Source: Lojkania enalia
Lineage: Eukaryota > Ascomycota > Dothideomycetes > Pleosporales
Direction: 5' to 3'
Assembly: GCA_010094045.1 (NCBI GenBank)
Contig: ML986587.1
Location: 620,001-684,000, forward strand
DNA length: 64,000 nt
Of the stretch, positions 25,490 to 38,001 are shown piece after piece. How positions within the stretch are numbered: position 1 is the first letter of the stretch; every line of letters begins with the position of its first letter. Below the pieces are notes generated by a model, which had not been told where the DNA came from, ran no database searches, and saw nothing but the letters and a program-made list of their open reading frames with translations. The position numbers and the translations under genes are program-made.

Positions 25490-27662
25490 GAAGGTAATGT
25501 AGCTTTAGCACTGAACTGGTCACCAGATCCCGGCCAGTAGTAGTAGCAGCAGCAGGTGGGCGCCCCGCTTGGCGCGCCCCATAGGAAGCAGTAATTTTAG
25601 ACATTTCGATGAAGTGATCCCCGCGCGCGCTCTTTCACACCTCATCGCCAGATGACACGATAGAGTCGAGTGTGCGCCTTTTTGGATGACGGGTCTTCCC
25701 ATTAGGTGAGCATCAGAAGAAACGATGCTCTTGGATTATTCAAGGATTATTATTATTTTTTTCTTTCCAAAATGGAGGTAATGGGGTGGATAAACTGGCG
25801 TCATACGGTTTTCTTTTTTGGCCGGGAGTCTTTATTCCTCTTTTAAATTTTTTTATTTTTATAAAGGTTTTTAGGTTTAAGATTTTTTGTGCGAAGCAAA
25901 AAATTGAAGCGTAAAGGTTTCCTAGTCAGGTATCATAAGCACGGCAGACAGATGGAATGTCGCGCCCATGTAGTTCTATATGCGCAAAAAAAAGTTGAGT
26001 TTCTTGTTTGAGGCCACACGACGCGTATGCTGTTGTGGTGGACTAGTATACCTTTTTTTTTTCCTATTTTTTTTTTCTTTTTCTGTTTTCGCGCAAGTTC
26101 GTTCTGTAATATCTTGATTCTGGATGACCGAGATGGTTGTGCAACTCTAGGAATGACGCCATGTCACGAGGCTAGCTCATGGTCGCACCGAGGCGGGCGA
26201 TACAAACCTAATTCGGACCTCAAGGACGATCGAAGACCTTTTCACGATGTCCATGCATTTCTCTCCTAAGCGCACCGTGTCTCTAGTGACCATCTGAGGC
26301 GTCGCACGGGCCCTCGATTGCGCGAACCATCCTTCCCTCGGCCGTACCGGCAACGATGCAATGGATATCGAGGAGGGTATGCCCACCGACCAACATACTA
26401 TTCTAGTCTGGTAGGCGGATGGATGGGTTCTAGGAATGATTTCTGGCAGAAGCATGGTTGGGTGGGGGTGGGAGGCTGGCTCCAACTGTGTTATTGTGTT
26501 GCCATATATGGCTGCACAATAATAATAAAGATTGTATACCATCTAGCAACAACCACTCGAGTCCGGCAGGTGGACGGGTGGGATCTAGGAATTATGTCTA
26601 ACCTGAGCCTGGTTAGGACATTGCCGGCGCTCAGGATCGCCTCCCGGCGAGTCTCCACTCGTAGCAGAGGACGGAACAGGACAGGGACGCTCAGAGCGTC
26701 AATCTGGCCGTGTTGGACAATAAAATGGGGTTTATGGCGCGCTCGAAGCCTTTAGCTTCGACCCCTCTGCGCCATAGGCGTCCGCTAGGACTCGCAAGTC
26801 CAAGGGCTGGACTACTCCAACAAACCAACAACACCTCGTCCCTGTGAAGGGAGGGGCGGGGCCAAAGTCATGGCATGGCTTTGCCTGTCTATTGCCCGTG
26901 CCCAATATCGTCGCCCAACCTGGCTGCTGGCTATCTTGTGCGTGACGAACGCGAACAGTGCGCCTCCCAGTTTTGTCCGCCGCACCCTTTAACCAAAGTT
27001 TATGCCCGTCATCTCCCGTCCCGCTCTCATAAGGTCGATGGCCTCTGCTCAAGTGCCTGCGCCGGACTGAGGCCGGACGCGGCGCGGTGCTAGTTAGCAG
27101 CCTCGTCATACATAGCCTGCTTGCTTACAGCCTGCTTGTTACAGCACAAAACGACCCGTCCGTGGCGGAAACAACTGCATCATACATATTGCCTCGAGAA
27201 CGTCTGCCGCCCTGACTGCATGCAGGCAGGTGTCCCGGGTCCCCGAAGCGCTCAAGCGGATGCCGCGTTGCAAAACAGCATACATAAATATCGCGTGCCG
27301 CCCGAAACAGGGTCTCCACAAGTCCCACATGCCAATGGGAAAGAGCAGGACGCGCCGTCCAGAACCTGTGTGTACTGCGTATGTAGATCGTCTATGCAAA
27401 AGAGACTGGAGCGGGCACACTTTTGGTTGCATCCGCTTGCTCAAGGTCAAGCCCGCCACGCTCTGACGAACCGTTGGCCCAGTCTAGGATGTCATCGGTG
27501 ATGCACACGGCAACTTGTTGGCCCAAGTCCTCTTACATACGCGTCTAGACAGCATGCGCAGATGTATGTAACTTGGACGTGTGACTCCGCCGGCCCTGAC
27601 GCATACGGGTTGGTAGGTCGGCACGCTCGCCTGCCCTCTGCGAACCAAAAATATTTTTTTTT
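25490..27662. other. Gene-free stretch left of the assembly gap
   Basis: No gene was recognised. Low-complexity T/A tracts lie near 25740-26080. Two imperfect copies of a segment of about 55-60 bp sit at about 26404-26462 and 26557-26615. A nested hairpin lies at about 26726-26768. Open frames on both strands lack family features. Confidence 0.5.
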
Positions 27663-27727
27663 NNNNNNNNNNNNNNNNNNNNNNNNNNNNNNNNNNNNNN
27701 NNNNNNNNNNNNNNNNNNNNNNNNNNN
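27663..27727. other. Assembly gap (65 N)
   Basis: A run of 65 N, preceded directly by a T homopolymer. The true gap size is unknown. Anything inferred across it is unsafe. Confidence 1.
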
Positions 27728-30391
27728 TCCCTTCCTATATCCACATCTCAATGGATGCCATAGTGCTGGGCCCCATGCAAAAATTATCCCTCATGGAACT
27801 ACCGGATTGGACATTTCAAGGAGTCGAAAACCATCTAACAATCCGTTTCATCTTAGTCCTAGTTCTCTTCCCTGCGCTACATAACTAGGCGGACGACTGT
27901 GTACCTGTTTCTAATACTTGGCCCAATGCTTAGTCTGTGTATTGTTACTTATGTCTTTGAACAGGAAATGCTACCAGGTTTTGCAGGAAAGCTATCCCTT
28001 CTTGCTTTCTGATGGTGTGAAAATACCTCAAAAATCGCATATTGGTTCCCCATAATTTGGCCCGGGCACACGTTCGTCTCCACAGCCGCATCTTTCTTGG
28101 TCAAGCGAAATGAGACCGCTCTGCTTGTCGCCTCATGCTCACGTTACATTTAACTGATCCAAAGGGCTAGGAAACTGGCGGCATCACCTTGAGGGTCTAC
28201 AGCTCTAAAATTCATGACTGGAGTCATAATGCGAACTATTTCTATAATATCTGTAACTACTGCAGCTCAACGTGGAGGGATATACATAAGACAACCGTTG
28301 GAGACCGGGCGCGACGTTGAGACAAGCCAAAGTAAGCAGGAGGACGACAATCGGGCCGGCCATTGAAACGTCTTCTCTACATGGTAAAGAGGCCGGGGTC
28401 GGTTTCTCAACAATGCATGGTGGCCTCGGGAGATATAGGCTCGGTTGTTTCCGAGTGCTGACTCGCAAATCGTATCGGGTATCGAGATTGTTCTCCGAGA
28501 GGGTCGAGATACATATATACGAGCCCACATTATTATTGTACCTTACCACGCCAAAATAGCGCTTGGCGTCCACGGAAGCTCCAAAGTACATTTATGCCTC
28601 AAGCCGAATTGATATAGGTCTTCAGCCCTGATACGTCTGCAAGCATGCTGATGTTTTTGTGGACTATAAGTACAGATCCCAATTCTATATGGAAGTAGAT
28701 CCAGCCTCACCAACATGAAGACGCCGTCTAGATAAGCATTGATAATGCACCTAAAGAGTTGCTCTTTCTATAGGCATTACCAATTCATCTAAATAATTGC
28801 ATAGTCGTCGATAGTCTTAGCGAGAGCACATGTCCAGTCTAATATTCCACTCTCAGCCCCATAGCGGACAAACGGGTGCTCGCCATTAAGCCTTAATGGA
28901 GTGTGCTCGTGTCAATCAATTAGAAACACTTGTCTGGACGAAACGATTCTAGAATCGCACGCGCCCTTGGTACCCAAAATGTTGCTCGTTCCTCAGTATC
29001 GAAGAGGCCTAGAGCTGAGCATCAATCTACCACACAGAAGTGCCTGCGACGCGTAAAACCATTCGACACTCGCATTGTCCTTCCCTTCCGTACTTCGCCA
29101 AGGAGCGCCAAGCTACCCGTTTCGACCAAACACGTACAACCCTATGCAGTGGAGTGACAGAACAACATTGACGAATCATCATACATAAACATCAGACTCA
29201 CGCACACCATACGCAGGTCATATTCTTCCTTGCAAAGATTTGAAAATGAATAACTCTCGAGCACTAAAGCCCCATTTGCTTACCGGGGCAACCGTAAGAG
29301 AAATGTAGTCGCCATTTTATAGTCATTCGATGGGGGCCTGGCGCACTAGCTACCTATGCTAGGCTGGACTATAGTATGGGTACTTCCGGAGCCAAACGGA
29401 GTAGTGGAACCTCTGCAAACGAACTACTAACCTCCGACCGCCTAGATCATTATCGACAATTTTGATTTACTACCAGGAACAGATTTGTGCCACTGACCGC
29501 CCACAACACTGAAGTAATGGACTAGAAACCCTAATCAACAGTACTACTGCTCCCTCCCCCCAACGAAGCTCTCTGACGATAAATAGTTATTAGCAACCGT
29601 CTCCGAAACTATGGACACGTGACCCGAGAGAAACATTTCCGGCCTCGGCCGCATCTCCTCCGATATTACCTGCCCCTCATTAAGCTCGAAGGATATCCCG
29701 AATGGCTCGGGCGCCTAGCTTGGTACCCCACTTCCGGTGATAGGAGATAGGATACGTGGAATACACGCCATCTTCAGCTTTCGTTTTGACCGAAAGAGCA
29801 ATCGGTTCCTTAAACTTGCTAGTGGTTCCGGCCTCCTGCCTAATCTCGCATCTATGGGATTGTGCTTGTGTTTGCGAGTGAGAATACGGGAAAGAGAAGG
29901 AATTCCTGGTAACCGGTGCGCCTGTGAATACTAGCTGGACCTTGAGAGACAATAGGACGGGCCAATTAGCAGCAGGAAGGATCAAATCTGAGCGGCGAGA
30001 CTTGTGGTGACGGGTCTCGGTTATTCTTTTTGGATGGGTTTGGGGATCTCGCGGTTTTGGGGACCGAGAACAAGACGCTCTGCCTAGCTCTTCGTAGCTT
30101 TAAACGCCGAGGCGGATGAAATCATTCTAAACAAACATCAGAGAGTAATCAATTCGGGCAAAAAGTCATATTAGAGTATATCATCTCCTCTACGACTTCC
30201 TCAAGGCTAGGATTGAGGAAGACAAGGTACCCAAATCCAAGAAATAAGCAACGAACACTCCCACTTCACATCTCCGCGCAATCTTCAAACCCCCCAAATC
30301 ACCCAATTACCAATACCCACATTCAACAACCTGTCAGTCCGTCACTCCAAAGCCCCTCTAATCGCCAGACATCAGCCCAAGCACACAAATC
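27728..30391. other. Gene-free stretch right of the assembly gap
   Basis: No gene was recognised with confidence. One minus-strand open frame at 29985-29680 (about 100 codons, ending ARAIRDILRA) looks more protein-like than the others, but I know no family for it and saw no splice partners. The right end should hold the promoter of the amidohydrolase gene. Confidence 0.45.
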
Positions 30392-31628
30392 ATGCCACCT
30401 CAAAAACTCCTCGACACGCACGTCCACCTCTGGCCCTCAACGTCCACCTCCCCAACCCACCACCCCTGGATGACACCCGGCCACCCCCTGGCAAAGCAGC
30501 AGTCGATATCTGAATACAAAGCCGCAACCTCAACCTCCCCCATTCAACCCTCCGGCTTCATATATGTGGAAACAGACCGGTACCTCCCATCTCCCTCTCC
30601 TTCCTTCCCCCCCAACCCCGCCTCGTCAGAAGAAGTTGCGGCAAAGTTGAAAGCGTGGGCGAAAGAGCCGTTAGAAGAATTAAAGTTCCTGAGACGTATT
30701 GTAGAAGGACAGCCCGCGGCCGTCGACGGCTTCGAGGAACCCGATGCGCAATTGATGAAAGGCGCTGTTATCTGGGCGCCATTCCACCTCCCCACTCCCC
30801 TCTTTACCCACTACCTCCAAATCGCTGAGGAAGTCTGCGGACCGTGGCTCTGGAGCAAAGTCGTCGGGTTCCGGTACTTGCTGCAGGGGATTAAGGATGA
30901 GGGGTTCCTGAGAGAGCTGGTGCTAGGCGAGAATTGGTTGGGAAATGTTTTAAGGTTGAGGGAGGGGAGGGGACGGACGTTTGATGTGGGCGTTGATGCG
31001 CATGCGGGGGGGTTATGGCAGGTTGAGGTTGTTAAGGATATGATTTGTAAGATTCGGGGGATGGAGGGTTTGGGGGAGGAAGGGAGGGTTGGGTTCGTTA
31101 TCAGTATGTTGTTCATTTATCCTCTCCTCAAACAATACCGTTTCCCTTTACTTTTCTCCCTTTTTCTAGTTTGGTCCAGAGTGCCAGCTTTTTGGGCGCA
31201 GTTTGAAGATGTGTGACGGCTGATTGTTTGCGATAGATCATCTCTGTAAACCGGACCTCTCCCTGCCCCTTTTCTCCGAACAAGCACAAATACACACAAC
31301 TCTCCTAGCCACCCTCTCACTCGACCAAAACACTGCAATCAAATTCTCGGGCGCTTTCTCTGAATTCTATCCCTCGCCCACACCCGCGGATATCCCGACC
31401 CTAGCCTCCCGCCTCTTACCCTACGTCTCCTGTCTCGGTCAGAAGGCACTAGAAACTAGGGTCATGTTTGGGTCCGATTGGCCGGTTTGTAATGTGGGGG
31501 GCCCGAAGGGAGAACGAAGTTGGGTGGTATGGAGGGAGGTGGTTGGGGAGGTGTTGAGGAGGTTGGGGGTGGAGGAGGAAGGAGTGTGGTGGAGGGCTGG
31601 GTGTGAGGTTTATGGGGTGGAGGCTTGA
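30392..31628 (+). CDS. Amidohydrolase-2 family, L-rhamnono-lactonase type
   Basis: TIM-barrel metal-dependent hydrolase (Pfam PF04909 type). Exons 30392-31103 and 31237-31628 join in phase to 367 aa. The first strand carries the metal-binding LDTHVHLWP (His-x-His). GFIYVETDRYLP follows, then VGFRYLLQGI, a conserved NHLCKPDL across the intron and MFGSDWPV near the C-terminus, which supplies the late metal/catalytic Asp. Fungal relatives with this ETDRYLP pattern are annotated as L-rhamnono-gamma-lactonases, the second step of non-phosphorylating L-rhamnose catabolism. The exact substrate is inferred. The neighbouring SDR, tail to tail with only 98 bp between stops, would fit the first step of the same pathway. 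Confidence 0.8.
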
Positions 31629-31726
31629 TGAATGGCATAGTGCATGTAGGGACTGTATCATTTGCCGGCGTTTCATATCATGAGAACCACTAATTACTAT
31701 ACATCAATGACTCAATTTCTAATCAC

Positions 31727-32591
31727 CTACTGCAAATTCACAAACAATCCTCCGTCAACTAATAACTGCGCCCCCGTCACATATCCGCTCAACTCCTCGC
31801 ACCCCAAAAATACGGCTGGCCCCGCCAAATCCTGCACCGTACCCGTGCGCCCCAACGGTATTCTACCCTCCATATACGTCCTCTTGCCCTCATCCTGCAG
31901 ATCCTGCTCATTAAGCTGCGTCCGTATTGTCCCGGGCAACAGCGCGTTGCACCGGATATTGTAGCGGCCGAGCGCGCAGGCACACGACTGCATCAAGCTC
32001 AGGATCCCGGCTTTCGTGGGTGTGTAATGCGCTTGCTGGGAGCCACCGACCAGCGCCGAGATGCTAGATATGCCGATTATGGAGCCGCCGGGGGGGGATT
32101 GGGTGGACATTTGTGCGGCGGCGGGCTGGATGGAGTTGAATGCTCCGGTGAGGTTAGTTGTTAGGGTTTGGGACCAGAGGGAGGGGGTGATTCTACACGT
32201 GTTAGGTTGGTTTGCGAGGTTAAAGAGGGTGAGGGAATATGCACTCGAGGAATTCTTTGAACTCGCAGATCCCGGCGTTGCTGATGAATATATCTAATCT
32301 GCCCCATTTCTCTACCACTTTCTCCACAAGTCTTTTGCCAGTTTCCGCGTCGCCGACGTCCCCAGGTACTTCGATTAGTCTATTACTTATTTCTTCTTTG
32401 CTGGTGGGCGGGTTTCGAGAGGCTTCATCGATCATGGTTTGGAATTGCGAGCTGGATTGAAGATCGTCGAGGTGGTTGACGGCGACGTTGGCACCGTGCG
32501 AGATGTAGGCCAGGGCGATGGCCCGGCCGATGCCTGTTACGCCGCCTGTTATCGCCATTGTTTTGCCTTCTAGGAGTTTTGGAATTGCCAT
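31727..32591 (-). CDS. Short-chain dehydrogenase, L-rhamnose-1-dehydrogenase-like
   Basis: Classical SDR oxidoreductase. Exons 32591-32245 and 32192-31727 join in phase to 270 aa. The cofactor motif is ITGGVTGIGRAIA near residue 15, NAG lies in IFISNAGICEF, the Ser is in IGISSISALVGG, and the Tyr-x3-Lys pair is in HYTPTKAG. The ending GYVTGAQLLVDGGLFVNLQ is typical of the family. The start MAIPKLLEGKTMAITGG resembles fungal L-rhamnose dehydrogenases as I remember them. That assignment rests on resemblance plus the adjacent lactonase, so it is moderately sure. The alternative is a 3-oxoacyl reductase-like SDR of other specificity. Confidence 0.8.
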
Positions 32592-33368
32592 GATGCTGCT
32601 CTAGTCTGTTCGGTCTGGTTGCGCGAGAGGTTCTATGTAGGATGGAAGGAAGCGGGGTCGTTTGCGGGATTCAAGGTGGGTGGAAGTTTGCGATGCACTT
32701 CTGGTGGGAGAAGAATAGGTATATAATTTGGCATGGTGAAGCTAAAAGAGGTGCCATTGTGGACTATATGGCGGGGAGCGGAGAGGGTGGTTCGGAAATA
32801 TCGTAGATTGATGCTAGGCTGATGGACAGGTCTAGAGCTCGGGGTAATGTAGGCCGAGGGCACGTGCTATGCTCACAAACAGGGTAGAGCCACTTTGATA
32901 TATTCATGCTAGTTGCATTGTTGAAATGTAAATATTCTACCTACTTTATATTACTGGCACTACGCACGAAGTTAGAATCAATGACTTGTATTCTAGAAGT
33001 CGAGCGGTCGTCCCTCTCATGCTCTGTCTTCAAGTCCTCTTTGGGAACGGACGTTGAAAGCTGGCACTTTCATTTTCACAGACTTTTACCCTTAAGTTAG
33101 GAATACTTCCAGAAGATAGCATATAGTCTAGGTATTTACTACTATCTGAAAGGATTTATTTAATGCGAAGTGTTCCTCTGAGTTTTAACAATCATCCTCC
33201 GGCTTCGCAACATGGATTGAGGCTGCACTGCACTTATTCAATAAAGTGACATGAGAATGACAACTCAAATCGTACTACTAAACAATCACAGTTACATGTA
33301 TATGCCTACAATATCTAGTTTGATCCGTAGAAAGTATGACTTTCTGTCATTCTGAGGTCCGTCTAACT
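32592..33368. other. Intergenic, SDR promoter side
   Basis: This 777-bp stretch lies upstream of the SDR start and downstream of the MFS permease stop. It probably contains the SDR promoter. No coding or RNA gene was seen. Confidence 0.55.
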
Positions 33369-34965
33369 TCAGACGTTCTCACTAACACCTTCCACTGGTG
33401 CTTTCTCATTCATTCCGGGGATGCCATCCTCCTTCTCACTAACTGTTGTAATAGCCTCAATCTCCCTCCTCTTTTCTGTTCTCACATGCATCCAAACCAG
33501 AAGTCCTGTCCACATTGCCATGGCGATACTAACCGCGATCATTGCCCACATACCCCTAGTAAACTGGGGCGCAAAATTCGCACCGTAGAAGAGAATGCTC
33601 CACCTAAACGAAATCGCATTAGCATTGCGCACTAAAGTGGTCACTAGGCGTTATATGTACCATGCATTAACGGCATTGCTCCCCATATTCATACTCGCGA
33701 TGACCACCGCCCGCAAACTATCCTCTTCATACCTGAGCACATCGTTCGCCCATGCGAAGAATGTCGCTTGACAGGCATACACGCTACCAGCCCAGTAGTA
33801 TGCGCCGAAGTGTACGCTAGTATTGTTCGGGTAGGCGAGGATCAAGGCAGAGGTTATTACACCCGTGATACCAATCCAATATCCAACCAGGTACCGTTTG
33901 CCGGACAAGAAGTCCGTTAGCGTAGCCCAGAAGAGGGTCGACAAAATACCGACTGCGGGGACTCCGGTGGGGTAATTGTTATTTTGAGAAACTGTGTACG
34001 TCTTAGTAGGGTGCGATTTCATGTAGAGCGCTAGCAGGGCATTGGTGGAGAAGGATTCCGTCTCGCCGGCGATGATCCAGAGTACGGTGAAGAAATACCA
34101 GTACCAGGTGCTGAAACAGTGCCTGAGGAAGGACCAGGAGATTGGTGTACGCTCGGAGACCTCAGGGACGCGAGAAATCGCTAGCGCTTTCTCTTCTGCT
34201 GTTAGGTAAGGGGCATTAGTGTTCCGCGGTGTATCGGGGAAGAGGAGGTATCCGTAGATGGCAACGGGGAGTGTAATGATCCCATCGATGATGAACAGCC
34301 AGCGCCATCCCGTGAGGCCATGGCGTCCGTTCATGCTCTTGTGGATGCCGGTTTGAATGAAGCCTCCGATCATGGTACCTGCGAGCCCGGAAGATGTGAA
34401 GATACCAGAGCGTTTGCCGAGCTCTTTTTCTGTGTACCAACTGCCTAGAATGTAATGTGTTCCTACAAATGTGGATGCCTCAAAGATGGCCTGTCTCTGT
34501 TAGTATTTCCGGGTACAGTAGGAGCTTTGAAATTACCTGGAAGAATCGAATGGCCATGATATCTCCGGGACTGTGCGCGCCGGCGGTTGCCATGGTGAGG
34601 CCAGCCCATACAACCTATGGAATTAATACAACCCAGTGAGTATACGTCTTCAGAGGCCTTACCATGCAGGTAGGGAAGAAGATCCTGGGCTTTATATAGT
34701 ATAGCGCTATATTGCAAGGCACTTGGCCAACCGTGTACCCAACAGTAAAGACCGTATTAATTTGATTGAGCTGATTTCCATGAAAATTGAGGTCTTCTTT
34801 CATCCCCGAAACGTATGCGTTGTTCAGATTCGTTCTGTCGAGATAGTTTAGGAAATACATGAGGCAGCAAAACGTCAGGATGAAGAAATCTAGTTTCTGG
34901 ACCAGCTTTCTTTCTCCAGGAGCATTCTGGTCGCCCTGTAGGTATTGGATGAGTTTGTTCACCAT
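33369..34965 (-). CDS. MFS permease, anion:cation symporter (Dal5/Liz1) type
   Basis: Plasma-membrane major-facilitator transporter. Exons 34965-34663, 34614-34537, 34490-33661 and 33603-33369 join in phase to 481 aa, a normal size for this family with 12 helices. Characteristic pieces are KLDFFILTFCCLMYFLNYLD with DRTNLNNAYVSGM (helix 1 and loop), GYTVGQVPCNIALYYIKPR, the MFS loop LGKRSG, WRWLFIIDGIITLPVAIYGY, FPDTPRNT and AVNAWWSILFYGANFAPQF across the last intron. Dal5-family carriers import organic anions such as allantoate, pantothenate and sugar acids. Next to the lactonase and SDR it may import the pathway substrate (inference). The ATG follows a cag, so an upstream non-coding exon is possible. 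Confidence 0.85.
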
Positions 34966-35549
34966 GCTGGACCCAATCAACAGGAATCAAAGCTGCCGGC
35001 GGTGTGCTCGAGGCGTGAGGTCCGGCTTCCGTCTTATTGAAATGAAAGTGGGAGGATCATGTTGGAGGGGCGATAGTCCAATCGCAAATGGATCGACACA
35101 GGGTCCGAGATACCGTTCCACGAGCCGTATCACAACGATAACTGGAGTTATCCGGCACTTGATGCATATCTTACCGCAAATGTACCAGGTCCGTCGACAT
35201 ACTTAAACGAGTAAGTCGAGCCGACATCGGAAGGTCTGGATTGGATACAAAAAAGGAACGGCGCGGTTGAAAAGAGGATATATGGAGATATGAACAGGGT
35301 ATTAAGCTTCATAATGTGCCATTCACCGTATTCTAGTAACATAGCGCTGTTGGACTGCGGGGTTGCAGAGATAGCGGGCCACAGAAGGATTTAGGGCAGC
35401 ATCACGTGGTTTGGACCGAGGCGGGTCTCGGGGTTCTACGCTGGCTGACGGAAGACAGCGCACTACTACCTTGGTTAATGATTGAATAAGAGAAAAGTAT
35501 AGTAGAAACGCTTGCTTCGCGACACCTGAAGTGTTTGTCCTGCATTTGA
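34966..35549. other. Divergent promoter region, MFS permease and amidase
   Basis: This 584-bp stretch separates the divergent MFS permease and amidase starts, so it must hold both promoters and could co-regulate them. I see no coding sequence or known binding site that I can name with confidence. Confidence 0.5.
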
Positions 35550-37412
35550 TTGATGATGGCATCCAAGTGGGAGCAAGTTGCCGAGGCTAAGCGCGCGGCT
35601 GTATTCGCAAACATCACACCGGAGTACATTATTCCTCAGCACCTTGTACCGCCGTCTTCACAACTCGATGTTACAGTATTTCCCAAAGAGTCGGGATGGT
35701 TTTCGCAAAAAGAACTTGACATCACGGGCAGCACGTCAACGCAAATCCTCCAGAAGATCGCCTCGCAAACATGGACGTCAGAGGAGGTTACGAGGGCGTT
35801 TTGTAAGCGTGCCGCAGCAGCACACCAACTGGTACGTCGCGGAACTTCATTCACGCCAAGGTATTGTCCCGGTTTCTGATAGTGTACGGCTTTTAGACCA
35901 ACTGCCTCTCCGAGATATTCTTCACAGAAGCTATCGAGGCCGCAAAGTCTCTCGATGAATATCTCCACAAAACGGGAAAGGTCATCGGGCCTTTCCATGG
36001 CTTGCCTATCTCTCTCAAAGACAACTTTAATGTAGTAGGAAAGGACAGTACGGTTGGATTTACATCGCTGGTGGATGACCCCGCCTCGTACAATTCGACT
36101 CTAGTGGATACGCTGGAGAAGCTAGGAGCTGTCCGGTATTGCAAAACCAATGTTCCAACAGCAATGATGATCGTATGTCAAGTGTAATCAAGAGTGCTTC
36201 CTGGGCTAATAAAAGCCAGCCTGAGTCTGTCAATAATGTGTATGGCAGGACCGTTCATCCATCTAACCGGAAATTAACCTCAGGGGGTTCGTCAGGAGGA
36301 GAGTCGGCCTTGATTCTCTTCGGTGGTAGCCCACTAGGTGTTGGGACAGATATCGGTGGTAGCCTGCGTATTCCTGCTGCATGCACAGGCATCTTCACTC
36401 TTCGACCGTCTTTTGGGAGGTTCACAACTCAGCGTTGTAGATCTGGTCTAGCCGGCCAGGAAGCCGTCATGAGCGTGAACGGCCCATTGGCGAAGACCTT
36501 TGAAGACATTATATATTTTTCGAAAACGATTGTGGATACCCAACCTTGGTTAGTGGATCCCAAATGTCTACCTATTCCATGGCGGCCTGTTGAACTTAAG
36601 AAGAAGCTAAAAATCGCTATGCTTTGGAATGACTCCATGGTTGTTCCTACGCCGCCAGTGACTAGGGCTCTAAAGGAAACTGCGGAAAAGCTAAAGAAGG
36701 CGGGCCATGAAATTGTAGATTGGGATCCGGTACTTCATCCCCAAGCTACGAGACTTTTGGTAAGTGTACTTGAGCCTACTTGTCACAATATTCTCATCGA
36801 GCACTAGGGACGGATGTTCATTGCAGATGGGGGCAAGAGCATAAGAAAGCTATTAGCGCCAACTGAAGAACCATTTAGGCCCGAGATGAACTTCTACGAG
36901 AAGGCTACTGAGCTGGGTTCTTACGAAATGTGGCAGCTTCATCTCGAACGCTCCGAGCTTCAGAGACAGTATCTCGAGCAGTGGAGGTCATACGGTGGCC
37001 TAGATGCGATCTTAGGTAAGCTTAGACAACTAGACTCTCTACACTGTGTTGATTTAGATTAGGACCTACTACACCGTATTCTAGCGTTGAAAACGGTGGC
37101 TTCAAGCATGTTGGATACACAGGCGTTTTCAATGTTTTAGACTATTCCGCAGTTTCTTTCCCTTGTGGAGTCATGGTTGACAAGGACAAGGATCGACCAC
37201 TTACTAACCACAATCCGCTTAGCGAGACCTGCAAGGAAATACATGCTGAATGTAAGTCAGTGCTTAGATCATCAGATAATGGCTGACCTGCTATAGACAA
37301 CCCAGATCTTGTCCACGGGATGCCAGTTAGCCTCCAGCTCGTAGCTAATAGACTTGAGGAGGAGAAAGTACTTGAAATGACCAAGATAGTCCTTCAGGCC
37401 TGCCGTCTTTAG
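35550..37412 (+). CDS. Amidase-signature hydrolase (acetamidase-like), 6 exons
   Basis: Amidase of the Ser-Ser-Lys fold. Exons 35550-35831, 35897-36172, 36220-36759, 36808-37015, 37063-37251 and 37297-37412 join in phase to 536 aa, the usual length of fungal acetamidases. The catalytic triad is complete: Lys in LPISLKDNF (about residue 135), cis-Ser in LTSGGSSGGES (about 211) and the nucleophile Ser in GVGTDIGGSLRIPAA (about 234). The C-terminal half shows SAVSFPCGVMVDKDKD and LVHGMPVSLQLVANRLEEE. There are two adjacent in-frame ATGs at 35550 and 35553. It is divergent from the permease, so it could share regulation with it. The substrate (acetamide, formamide or another amide) is unknown. 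Confidence 0.85.
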
Positions 37413-38001
37413 ATAGTATTTTGATGGTGGGCATTCGACGGCGATTGCAGGGTTTGGAATCTATCCGCAGCATATAGTAGAATAGAGAATATCTAATCTG
37501 AAGCCCTCTATGGCTGATCGCCCATGGCTTTTGATGAAGTCTTTTGCGGGATGTTCCTTCCTGGAGCGTGCGAGGAAGGAACACCTCGATAGGAACCCAA
37601 CAACATGCCTGAATTTTTTTCATTTCCTCCTCTTAATTGTAAAACCAATCAAATTCATACCTCTGTCACCTTCACTACCTCGACGCCTAGCACTTTCGTC
37701 AGTCAGCCTCAATTCCTATGCTATATTATCTGCCTATACCTCCTTGCAATCTACGAGGAGCTTGTCGTTACCCTCACCATATCCAGAGACACTTGATTAC
37801 TCTCAATTATCGTATTACCTCAGTACCTTTGAGTCTCTCATCGGCACGATTTTCAGCTACCAAACTCGAGCTTATAACAGGGTTGGGAAAGACTCATACG
37901 CCACTAGCTGAGCTGGGGACGATATCCTGAAGCTATCCACCGTCACTTCTTACAACAATTTATAAAGAAGCTCTGCACTATTTCTGCAGGGATTGCAAAA
38001 T
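37413..38001. other. Intergenic between amidase and large MFS gene
   Basis: This 589-bp stretch shows no recognisable gene. An open frame at 37510-37911 has no family features. A TTTCTGCAG at about 37981-37989 just before the next gene could be a splice acceptor for an unseen upstream exon of that gene. Confidence 0.5.
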
